Of a stretch of 64,000 bases of DNA, positions 1 through 11,130 are shown in pieces (positions within the stretch are counted from its first letter, which is position 1; the number at the start of each line of letters is the position of its first letter). Source of the stretch: Strobilurus pachycystidiatus (lineage: Eukaryota > Basidiomycota > Agaricomycetes > Agaricales > Physalacriaceae); contig JAHLMK010000008.1 in the NCBI GenBank assembly GCA_019915135.1, positions 1,736,001 through 1,800,000 on the forward strand, read 5' to 3'. The notes below the pieces were generated by a model that saw only the letters and a list, made by a program, of their open reading frames with translations, had not been told where the DNA came from and searched no databases. A program made the translations under genes and the position numbers.

Positions 1-299
1 ACTATCCTTCCCTTTCCGGCAATTAAACATGTGAATAGATTCGGCCCGACTGGCAGTAGGGCTACTGCTACAATACAGGAATCAGGGAGCACAGAAATTG
101 CAGAAACCCATTTCTCATTTTCGACCCACAGTCGTGAACGGAGAACGAAGGTGGCAGTCTCGGGGAGAGCAGTATTATATATAGAGCGGGCGGAAGGCGC
201 CGATCACTCATTGACAATCACTCAATCTGGGCGCTGTTGCTATCTTTGGAGGGGAAAGTTAGCATTGAAGGCTCAGCAAAGGGGCGTCTATCTGTAAAT
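1..299. other. Window edge, no gene recognised
   Basis: I see no convincing coding signal on either strand here. It lies downstream of the stop codon of the minus-strand HAD gene and probably holds its 3' untranslated region. Confidence 0.4.
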
Positions 300-1497
300 C
301 TATATCTGCCCATCGCTCTTAGCCCTTTTGATGTATCTAACAACTTCCGACCAGTCTTTTACGCGTTCTAGAGGTAGTCCATCGGGTATTACGAGCAAGT
401 CCTGGACAGATATTCAGTTCAGGTCGAAGAATAATCGACGAAAGTCCGACCTCCTTCCAAAACTCCTTGCCACCTTCCGTAAGGAGCCGTATATCAAAGC
501 TCATAGCATCAGCAGCATCTCCAGGGCCAGATATTCTCTTGTTCCACTGGTAGTCTCCAAAGAGTAGGACTCGAGTAGCATTAGGGTGCGCGGTGGCGCA
601 AGAGATAGCGTTCTCCGAGGAGTCATCAATGAGGAGCTGAGCCCCGAGGTCAAAACAAACCTAAGAGGAGGTATCAGGAGGCACGGATACCTTGAAACTC
701 ACTCAAAGCTCACCTCGGCCTTACTTAGTTTAGTGACAACTTCATGGCCCTCCTTGTGTGCATCTGTAAACTGCCCGGTGCAGATTATGCTCTCAAAACA
801 ATCTGATCACAGAGTCGGTCAACGAAGCCAAGTCCGACTACGATCAACATACCTGGGAAATGGTCATTAACCCACTTCCAACTCTCATCCTGTGTATCGG
901 GTCCACGCGCCGTGACGATGATCAGTCTATATCCTAGATCCTTGAGAGTCTGGACACCTTCACGCGCTCCCGGAACAGGGCGCGTTTGATATATCCTCGG
1001 TGTTTTGTAGAAGTCCTTCACTTTCTTGAATGTTTCTTCCACAGTGCCCCAGTATGGGTTCTACAAGCGGTTGAAATCAGTGTGACGGCTGGGGAAGACC
1101 TCAAAGCGCGTCTACCTTCCAATAGTAATAGTCTTCAAGCAGAGAGAAGCATTGAGAGACACATTTGTCAGTGAAGGTTCAAGAATACGTTAGGAAACGG
1201 CAAGTACAGTAGAAGTCGTCGACAGTCATATTCGTGTCATAGGTCTCATTGTGCCCTGTCAAACGATGTAAAACCCGTATAGACGGAATGACGCGGGTAC
1301 TCACAAGCAGCCACCTCTAGATTAGTCTGGCTGAGCACATCATCAAGATCTACGGCGATAACTGGTCCTGAAGTAGGCGGCGATGTCTTTGTGAGCCTTT
1401 CGAGCGCTTCCTTCTCTGCTGGATCCATTTCAACGTCTAGATTCTCCACGGGTTCACCACGCGTGTCGAAAACATGTTTCGTACCGGCAAGCGACAT
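300..1497 (-). CDS. HAD-superfamily phosphatase-like protein (5'-nucleotidase type C-like)
   Basis: A cytosolic HAD-fold hydrolase of roughly 300 residues, probably a phosphatase; the substrate is unknown. The nucleophile motif I reads VIAVDLDDVLSQTN near residue 50, with both Asp present. Motif II follows as LIIVTARG and the acidic motif IV as LLIDDSSENA, so all catalytic blocks are intact. The ATG at 1497 was chosen because the longer frame would need a TTG start. At least five exons join in frame: intron 1 begins GTGAGT after VAAC, and the last exon reads PDGLPLERVKDWSEVVRYIK before a TAG at 300-302. In contrast to the next gene, I find no frame break. The family is inferred from the motifs. 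Confidence 0.72.
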
Positions 1498-1750
1498 AGT
1501 GGTCAAGAAGGAGTTATTAGACTTCAGAGCATGACGCAGATGCCGATCGAGTCATCGTCCGACTCGGACGAGTCGGCATCAGCAGAACTAATGAGATGGA
1601 TTGAAAGCACAATAGCCAGGTATGCATCTACACTACACGAGATACAATGAGATGGTAGGGCTACAAGCGGGAATGCAACGTATATATATGCGACGGACAG
1701 GACATGAAATCAGACCCAGTATAGAGATGGTGACAAAATGAAACGAGATA

Positions 1751-4700
1751 TTAACGATAACTGTAATCAACTGCGCTGAGGATTGGCGTGTCTCCAACAG
1801 AACTCGGAGTAGCATCTGGAGAGAGTTGAGCTTCCTGCTCCTCGATGATACGTGCTTGATGTGCGATGGCTCCCTCCCCGAAAGTCGGCTCCAAGTCCGT
1901 ACTAGGAGGAAGCCGCGCCTCCTCTTCCTCGTAATGTTTGAGCACCTCGCGAAGGTCCAACATCCAAGGATGTTCCATGAGTTCAACGGCAGTAGGCCGC
2001 TTCACCGCGTCAATCGTTAGACAATCCTTGATGAAGGCAATGCCTTGATCACTCAGTTGGCCTTTCTCCGGAAGGGGCGGGTGTTGTGTCGCGACACCAA
2101 TGTGGTACATGATAGCCCTGAGACAGTTCAACAACGCAGCGGCCCAGAGGATTAATAGCTCACCACTCGTTATCCAGGTTACTCCAGGGCTTCTTCCCTG
2201 TGGCGAACTCAAGAACGACGCATCCCAGGGCCCATATATCCATGGCACCATGTCGGCCTCTTCTGTCGTTCTTGATCACTTCCGGGGACATGTACGACGG
2301 CGTTCCAGTAAGATGGTTGTTGAAACCGCTAGCCTTCGTCATCTCAGGCACTCTTCGAGTAGTATTTCGCTGCTGGTTCTTGGCAATGATCTTTGCAGCA
2401 CCGAAATCAACGAATTTGATGACGCCGAGATGATCCAGCAAGATATCTTGGAGGGAGTGAGCAAGCACGAGGATATTCTAAAGCTGAATACTCACTGTCC
2501 GGCTTGATATCCCGATGTACAACATTCTGTGAATGAAGATAGACCAGACCCTCCAACATCTGCATTGTATACACCTGTATGATGCCTTCGTCCTCGATCC
2601 TCCCATGCTCGAGCAACGAAGCCAAACTTCCGCCCTGACAGTACTCCTCGAAAATGTACACCTTATCTCGATGGACCTCGATACCGTAGTATTCGACGAT
2701 ATTTGGGTGGCGTAGCATCTCCATGACACTGAGCTCATCCTTGATCTGAGAGTAGAGGTTGTGCATGCCAGACACTTCCTGGCACTTGATCTCTTTGACG
2801 GCCATGACAGACCCGGAGTCCATGTTGAGCGCAAGGAATACAGATCCGAACGCTCCGGCCCGATAAACTTTCCCTGCTGCCATCGTATCGCGATGTTGGA
2901 ACTTGAGTTCGCGAGGAAGACCAGAGATCGATCCTCAGGCTTGTCGTCATCCAGAACACGCCCGACGATACGGAACCCAAACCCAACTTTTTGCCGGTCT
3001 TGTTCAACAACCTGCAGTGCCCGTGTAGCCTGCTCCCAGAACTTCCGCGTGCCATCATCGACAATGCCCATGTTCGTATCCTGCGAGTAGGTTTCGAAGA
3101 AGTTGTCGATAGGAGGAGAGGGACCTTCTGCTTCGCCAGCAGCTCCTGCCTCTCCTTCTCCAGGATATTCGAGCGCGCACCAAGGATGTCAAAGTGACCG
3201 GTGAGCAAACGTCATGAACTCGCCCACACTGACGAAGAATGACGAATTGCTCTTCAGGGAGGTTTTCAGGATGCTGCGAACCGACATGGAAGGTAAATTC
3301 CAGTGCATTAACTGCCATCTGAATGTTTCTGGTCATTGGATGGCAATCCCGCAACATAAATGAAGGTAGCGAGGCAATGGCGAGCGGATCAACGTCGATG
3401 GAAAACGTCGGCACCGATTTCTCCATACTCGTTTGTGCGTGCTGGCCGGCTCCGCTGCCGAACAGGAACCAATTCGAATCAACTCCGTCCTCCCGGACAC
3501 CTTGATGGTTTTATGGAAATCCTGCACCGACGACACGATAGACTCTGCCTAGACGATGTATCACAGAGTTCATTTTACCCAGTAGGCGGGTCGACTTTTG
3601 GATAGTGCGCCTTTGCTTCGACGATGCAGTCCAGAGGGGATGCAAGGTTTGTCCATTTCGGTGACGCGAGTCGCTGCAGTACGGATTGAAGAACATACAA
3701 AGGCTTCTTCGCAAGGGCAAGACGCCTCGCACCTCAGTCAGCGCTTAGTCGCAGACGATTGTCTCCCAAAACCAACTTCATGGGTGGGAAATATGAAAAC
3801 CCGTTACATATAGCGCCAGTCAGTGAAAGGCAATCCAAAGATGTGAGGATGAGGACAAATTGGTCCGGAACCTCGTGCTACCCCGCTTTTTATCCTTTCC
3901 CTCGTCGTATGCATCTGTCTAGATTATGTCATGAGAATATCGAGGTGGTCGAGCATCCCAAAATGATGCGGGAGATGGTGACTTCGTCGTAGAGGTTCGG
4001 GAGGCGAGAACATAGGTGCACCAGTTCGAATGTTCCGTTGTCTTGTAGAAAGCGGTGAAACGCATTATGCAAAGATCTGGATAAGAGAGGTTCACGATGG
4101 GCCACCAGTGAATACTCCGCGCATTCTATGAAGCGCTGTTGGAAAGCCTGCTGTGAGAGTGAGTTTGTGAGTACAGCCTGTGTAGAGGGGAGTAGTCCTA
4201 TCTTACCGAGCATACCGTTTGTATCTTGCACGGTATCGAACGGCGGACAGTTTCCAAGATTTTCATTACACTCCGCCATTTTCTCTTCGGATATAGTATT
4301 TCGGAGACTCGGAGATCTTTCGACCTCTGGTTCAGGTAGCCTGCCCGTTGAGATTCAAAATTTCAGAGACCTCTTTTATTGTCGGTGCCCTTTGCGCCAT
4401 ACGGGACATGGACTTGATGGTCGAATTTGATTTATAATTCGAACGATCAAGCGGTGTGGATGACAGAGCGTGCTGTCCAGTCAGTCACGAGGGTACGAAA
4501 TGGGGAGGTGAGCAAAACGTCCATAATGTTCTGCCACTCGCGCGAACCACCCGTCACCGTCGAGCTACGTCAATGAGTGTCGGCCATGAGCTTCAGCTCG
4601 TCCGTCTCTGAAAATGAACGTGTTTAGCGCCAAACTTAGCCTCGTGCATCAAAACAGCTTGAAGAAATCGTCAACGTCGTCTAAAATAGAGTCCTCGTAG

Positions 4701-6122
4701 TCAGGCTTATGACTGAGTAAGTCCATCGATATCACTGACGGGGGGACAAGAAAGTTCGTACTGGCGCTTGAGCGTCAGGCGGACCTAAAGCCAAGGCGCA
4801 GGTCTTCCGTCATCTGATCGATGCATCATAGTGTGGTGTCTTAATGCTGTCGATGTTGCTCATCGGAGATGCAAGCAGGCTGAGCAAGTTTCAGTCGTCG
4901 GAAGGATATCAGGGAAGTCACATCTTTTTCCAAAGGTGGGATGCCAAGGCTCGAAGTATGGAGCAAAATAACCTGTGCCGCACGAACCTTGATGATAAAT
5001 TCCGTGAAACGGTACCCTAGGGAAACCCCTTCTCAAAACACGTTGCTGCAGGACTACTCTTCAGAAGAGCTCACAAAAAGTAGAGCGTTCCTACTGTGCT
5101 CAGGACGGTGTGGCTCGTTGATACCGATGGGGCTCGGCAGAGCCTTGGTGTGGGGGTGATTACATCTAGAGTCTCGTTCCCGCCATCGTTTGTAAAAGGG
5201 CCATTGGATCCTCGCAAGCGCGTCCCGACTGTGGGACGTGTTCAAGGATTCCCACGGGACTTTGGGAATTGGGGCGTCGAGGCGGGCGGCGGGGGTTTGC
5301 GTTGTAGAAGTGGGTGAGGCGGGGGGTAGAGGGAACGAGCATGTCGAGACGGGCAAACAGGTCTGTGACTTGCTGTAGGGCACTTCGTCCGGTCGTCTGG
5401 TTTGACACGGAAAGTGGAGGACTTCGTTTGATTATGTTAGTCTACGAAGTGCGTCTCTCCGTTGGTCGACAAAACTTGAGTCCTCTTCCTGTCGTCTTCC
5501 CGGGGAATTTGGCGCGCAGCCCGATGCCAGAGGTTGATCCTGGATGTCATTCTCTTTATTGACCAGCGCTCTCGAGAACCCGTTTGTATTCGGGTTTCTC
5601 CGATTTGAGCATCGTCTCCCGAAGAGCACGGAGGGAACAGGAGTCCACTCGAGCCGGGCTCGACCGGCATCTGTGGGCTGTGGAATGTCGGAAATCTCCG
5701 AGGAGGGAAGTGGGTTTGATGTCTTCCTCCTAGTCGTTCTCGGCAGTGTCTGTATGACTTCGACGATGGTCTCAGCCTTCTGTGCGGTATGAGTGCTTGT
5801 TGCGAATTGGAGTAGGGTGAATTCGGGAGAAATGACAGGATGATGACCGAGAATTGGTGCTTTTCTTTCTTTTTCCTGGCTTCTCAGTCGGGAACGATGG
5901 GGATGAGGGAATCGGGGAGGCATACATGTAGGGACTCTAGCGTCATTGGCCGTAGCTGGCATTCCGGCCGAGGTCCTCGTTGACTCGCGGACGGGGTATA
6001 GGACGGTACATGATGGGAGGAAGGGGCAAGCACTGCTGCACGTGCCGGCGTATCTTCGACTTGTCCTCCCATCGTCATTCTGGAAATTCCCAAGGCAATT
6101 GCTCAACTGCTTCATCAATCAT
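1751..6122 (-). pseudogene. Ssk2/Ssk22/Wis4-type MAP kinase kinase kinase, frame-disrupted copy
   Basis: Top MAPKKK of the osmotic-stress (HOG) cascade, which phosphorylates the Pbs2-type MAPKK. The C-terminal kinase domain (about 1.85-2.9 kb) has all key motifs: AGAFGSVF glycine loop, MAVKEIK lysine, VVHRDIKPD catalytic loop, FVDFGAAK and YMSPEV. Upstream, blocks typical of the long regulatory region are visible (IGLLPSTQAVLTNSLSQQAF near 4.15 kb, ESQRAGYLNQRSKDLRV near 4.3 kb, GRSALQQVTDLFARLDMLVP near 5.37 kb). The frame breaks repeatedly: near 2871 the glycine-loop region needs one extra G, near 3208 one extra C, and near 4245-4265 there is one extra base and one missing C. The start at 6122 is a guess. 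It may be a true pseudogene or a real gene with assembly indels. Confidence 0.72.
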
Positions 6123-9100
6123 GGGTATCGTAGAAAAGGCTTGTAATGTTCAGTTATTAGCTATTCTCCGATGATGTTCTTGTGTAGTCCAATGAGATTG
6201 AGGGTACGCCGCAGAAAGTTCATGTCAATCCTCTGTACTTGTTAATTTTATGGCTGTATTAGAGGAGATGCGAGAAGCATGTAAACGATTACTATTCTAC
6301 ATCTTTTGCACTAACGATGATGCAAGCCCAGAAAAACCAAGGCACGTCTTCCAGCAAATTGCATTTTGGACGCGTGTAATTCTTCATCTAGGTCAACGGA
6401 GTATCATCTGGGTCTATCAAGGCAAAAGCTGGCTCGGTACGGCACAAACTATTAGAGCCAGCATCCAAGTCAGGACCTGCCGGCACAGGCTTCGACGTAC
6501 AAGAAAGGCGCGATGCCGAGTAGCACAATAGGCTTCCTTCAGTCGCCAAAGGTGTGACACCAATAGGTCTGGATTCTCTACATTGATCTCTCCGCTACAG
6601 TCCACTCTTTCTGAACAAACTAAGCACACGGCATCAAAGCAGCTGACATACGATTCACAACCCTCACCGTCCGTTCGCCTTCAGTAACACTCTATCTGAA
6701 CTATTCCAAAGGCTATCCCTGGAGTCAGCGAATATAAAGGTGAAGTATACAACTCTTGATTTACCCGGAATTCGAAGGTGCAAAGTCCAGGCCGTGGTCC
6801 GAGGACGTCAGGTGTATCCGTGAAAGTCTCTTCCAACTTCGTTTTATCTCGAATTCTGACATCAAGTCAAGCCGCAAAGACAGGACCTCATTTTGATATG
6901 TGGAATGCAACGAAGTCCGAAAAAGGAGCAGAAAAGATTATGGGAGGATTGAGCTTGACGCTGTCGCAGCATCGTCTGAAACAAACAGAAGCAGGACGGT
7001 GTTTCAAGAGGCGCACCACTTGCGGCTACGTATGTTATCGATAGGGATAAAGTATCTTGGACGCTACTTTATAGATCACAGTGTGTAATCAAGCACTGGA
7101 CATAGAGCCCAGATTGGACTCGGCGGCCAGTTCATTCTACAGTAAGCTAACAAAGACGGGACGAGAAGACGGTAGGACCATTCTTGGCTGGAGTACGTAG
7201 TGCAACATCAGCATTGCTCGTGTCTGAGATCTGATTGCTGAAGACAAACTTCACAATTGCGATGTCATTGATACCGACGAGGATTGTGCGTTTGACGTTC
7301 CTTCTCTTGTCTTCGCGCCATAGTTCACAGATAACGACGGATGAGTTTATGATGTTTCATTGGTATCTTGATGCCTAAAGGATGTATTCGCTTCGTAACG
7401 TCGCCCACTGGCTAGGTACCCGGAAAATACATCGCCAAGGCGTCTGCACGTCGTTTTTTTCCAATATGAGAGCTCTGAGATCAACTCTTGTAGGACGTAT
7501 ACAAAGATCGACGACCTCAGTCCTCGAACTGGTGTGGACAAACTTGCCGAACGCCACAGACCATAGTCAATGCAGTTGCGATATGGATTGAATGAGCAAT
7601 ACTCGCGAAACACTGTGCCACATCAATTGAGGCTTTGCGCGTTGGAGTATCTGTAGAGCGATATGGGATCACCTAAATGTGATGGTCAAGGTTATATTAC
7701 CAAGAAGCGGGGTGGACCATCCCGACCTTGCGGAACCCAATAGTCTGCGAAGGAGGTGCCTACTATTGAGGTGAGTACTGTCTGGCCACTTGAGATGAGT
7801 TGTGACAGTTCCAGAATGTAGTAACGCCGCGTACATCGCTCTTTAGCGCCAACTTCAGTATTGCCCTCGGCTGGTGAGCACACTCATCCCGATGATCAAA
7901 CCGTCGAAACCGACTAAACCCTGGCCTAGGGTGAGACTCGGCTGAATATATAGAGCTGTATACTGAATTGACATCATAGGGCAAATCTGAGAAATTCAAC
8001 CCTCATGCGCAAAAGGTTCAGCTTAAAAACCATCCCGTTCCAAGCGATGGAGTCGTCTCAGTACGTTCACCTGGCCACTCGGTCTGATCCTCGCGGATTG
8101 AGAACACTATAGTTTTCACGAAGTAATGTCCTCTATGTACCTGTTATCGCTGTAGTGTAATGCAAGGGACTGTATGACTCTCAGTAGTGACTTGGTCTGA
8201 CATCGATGAAATTGGTGCTAGATCGACGATCTCGACATGTTTTGTTGCACAACGTCATCCATCCGACTCTGCTATTCTCTTCGTGTCGGTGAATCCCTAT
8301 CGAGGTCATCTTTCTTGGGAAAGGACGCTCCTCCAGTTTCTCATGTGGACGCCTCACATTCCCCCGAGGCGCCAATGCAAAACGTTGCTTAATCCAGCTG
8401 ACACCGGAAGGGACAAGGAAAAAACATTCGGAAGGAACACAAGTGCGGTGATCAGGATGGTTGCATCCCACCGATGGAAGCGGATTTCTGTGTATGTGAT
8501 GGGTCAAGTGACGTCAGGTGCTGAGTTCGTGTATAGAACAATCGTGATAGACGCTGGGAAACTTTCCAGGCGGCAGCTGTTGAATGTTCCCGAAGTAGGT
8601 CTACGCCAGGATCGACGCGCTGCCTCTTGACGAATCCGCACGCTGATGGGCGCTCCCCCCTTACCTTGATAAAATGGACAATACGAAGTGAGTTTGGGTG
8701 TTGTATGAGAACAATAGCAATGAATGGCCTTGACGATCTACGCGCGTACGAAATGACATCACGTCCGTCCCACCAAACGTCAACTTATAGTCGGTAGGCT
8801 TGGACACTCGAAAGAAGAGATACAGGATCACATTGATTGTCGCTATCTCAACGCGTACACATTCTCTGAATGTTCAGAGATGCCCCCCCTACCGGTTGAC
8901 AAGGAGTTTCGCATCGGGCGGAGGAGAGTGGGTCATTATCAAGACCGTTTCATTCCTGTGTGTCTAAGCATATGTTCCAAGGTTCCGAATTCAAGTTGGA
9001 CATCACGAGAGAAGTCGAGTTGAAAATCATGGACACGAATCACCATCACGCCATCAGCGGTCCAAATGGCAGAATTTCAACTCCCGACCAACTCCTTCGG

Positions 9101-11130
9101 TAACCTAACACCTGGAACGCTACCCTCCACTCCTATTATGTCGATATCGCATTTTGAAAACCTTAAGGACTCTCGCGACCGCTTACAGAAGAGTTCCTTC
9201 AAAGGAAGAAGGATGAGGTGATACACCGTACTTCTGCCTAGGATTTAAAATCCAGAAGACACGTCTACATATCCGATACCTCCTGATTCCGGAAGACGTC
9301 TGGCCAATTTCATCCTACCTGCAAAGGATCAAGCCCTTCCGGTGTCATCCTACACACTACATCTCGGCCACATAACCTCACACTTGGGATCGCCAGGCTG
9401 TCGAGGTGCTGCGACCGTGCTGCGCGACTCGTTCATATCTATTGGGTATTTCTCATGAGGTGAAGCACGACACTTATGTGGACAAGCATTAAGAAGTAGG
9501 TCCACTATGGGGCAAACCGCTTGGAGAGAACGGGCAGTGATGGTTTTGAAACGCATTACTCCATGTGAGGAGGAGGCCCGTAAACCTGGTCATGCACGAG
9601 AACAGATTCAGAAAAAAACACTCAGTCTAGGGGCGGCCAGGATTCGTGGGCTACGGTTATTGTATAGAGAGTGCAAAAACGGTTCGGGACAATTTCTACT
9701 GACTACTAATCAAGGTTCAAGATTATGGATGTCTGCCAAGAGACAACTGGGATGGAAATCAAATACAGAAAAAACTTGACTAGAATAATGATACAATGCC
9801 AATTTAATATGTTACTCGTATGAAGACAGCGATGGCGACGACATGTGGTACATAACATTCCTGTTAACCAGCCCCTAATCCTCGACCAAGAATCGTGCTT
9901 GGGGAGGCTTCGGATTGAATGGGTTGGGGGTAGACGTTTGCTCTGCGTTGCCGCAGAGGAACCTATACACTAGGAGTGGAGTGTTGTAGGGTTGTCGCCT
10001 GCACCAAGAGTATGTCCGAGACTGGCGAAGTGTGGTGATAATTGTGTGTGAAAATGCCGTCTCGTTGGACGATGTGTACGTCGTCGGTCAACCCGATGTT
10101 GGTGTTGTTTTGTGGTTTTGGTGTTGTGTGTTGTGTCTGCATCCCAAAAACGTCAAAGCTCTAGCTCGCTGGATATGAGATTGACGCGTGCATGCCGAAT
10201 GCTCTTACGCCTGGAGACGAGACCCCAGCTTTTTTCAAAAGGTACGTTTGTGGTGTGTTTGCGTGTGTAGTCGACGGATTTTTGTGCTCGTTGGTTTGTA
10301 GCACTTGCTAAGAGTGGGGATATGGAACACAGACGCTGGAGATATGAAACACTGATCGACACGAGTAATCCATCCTCTCGTAGTCCGAATTTAGGCGTGT
10401 GCTCCTCACCTGCATGACCTTGGAACTCGAGGTTTTTCGTGCGACACTGCACGTTTTGCCAAACGAGTCCACTTCGCTCTCTTCAATGACCCCACGCCTC
10501 TGTGCGTGTGATATGCCCACGCGGCGCCCCATCGAGGGAGTGCGCCCGCGTTTGAGATGAGACGGGGTTCGTTGAGGAGGGTCCGGAGGGTGTCAGCTCG
10601 CGATTTATGGACAATGCAGCGAGCGGATGTGGGGTGGCGGGTGGATGTGTAACGGAGAGATAAGCTAGAGAACCAATGGACCAAGTATTCGCTAAGAAGT
10701 GTCAATATAGGCCGAGAGAGTGAGAAATGCGCACTCATAAGTGAAAGATGAGGTGTAAAACTTCATTGAAAGCTGAATGAGTGAAACGACATTAGGGCGT
10801 GAGTGGGAGTGTGCGTGTGTTTGCGCTAGGGTAGATAGTGTGTGTTTCTTCTGGTGGGTGCAATGTGTGTGTGTTGTGCGAGTGGGTGGGGTTTGTGTGT
10901 GTCTTGATAAATTACACCTCCCACATTAGTTCGTGTAGTCATTTTTATCCCTAACCCCGAGATGAAACTTAAGGGTCAGGCCCCGTGTCGGCAAGCCGAG
11001 ACTGAGCGAGAAGGACTTACGCTCAGCGTAGACTGAGGAAAAGACAGCAAAGGTATCTATAGTATTATAGACCAATAAAACAAATGTTACAGTATATACA
11101 TGTCCTAGACCGTGTATTGTTGCCGTTTAC
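6123..11130. other. About 5 kb with no assignable gene
   Basis: This lies between the 5' end of the MAPKKK and the 3' end of RIC1. Short minus-strand stretches look weakly coding. One at 7150-7290 contains TILVGINDIAIVKFVFSNQI; others are near 7.7-8.0 kb, 8.2-8.5 kb and 9.9-10.1 kb. None joins into a family I recognise and all are interrupted by stops. Since the two flanking genes carry many frame breaks, a broken or badly assembled gene could be hidden here. The 147-codon plus-strand ORF at 8187-8630 has no recognisable motif. Confidence 0.4.
10070..10915. repeat. G/T-rich low-complexity DNA
   Basis: The plus strand is strongly skewed to G and T, with runs of TGTG and GTTGTG at about 10075-10140 and again at 10800-10915. 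A short imperfect inverted or direct repeat built on CGCTCAGC/ACTGAGCG follows near 11000-11040. No coding function is evident. Confidence 0.5.

Noticed and set aside
1498..1506. Upstream start for the HAD gene at 1506
   Set aside because: The codon there is TTG; the first ATG is at 1497 and gives a normal N-terminus.
5437..6118. Separate Arg/Pro-rich gene upstream of the MAPKKK
   Set aside because: Its C-terminal part runs into GRSALQQVTDLFARLDMLVP-type sequence typical of the Ssk2-family N-terminus, so it is treated as the 5' part of the kinase gene.
8187..8630. 147-codon plus-strand ORF as a gene
   Set aside because: No recognisable motif or domain, basic and irregular composition, and it lies in the zone where frames are unreliable.
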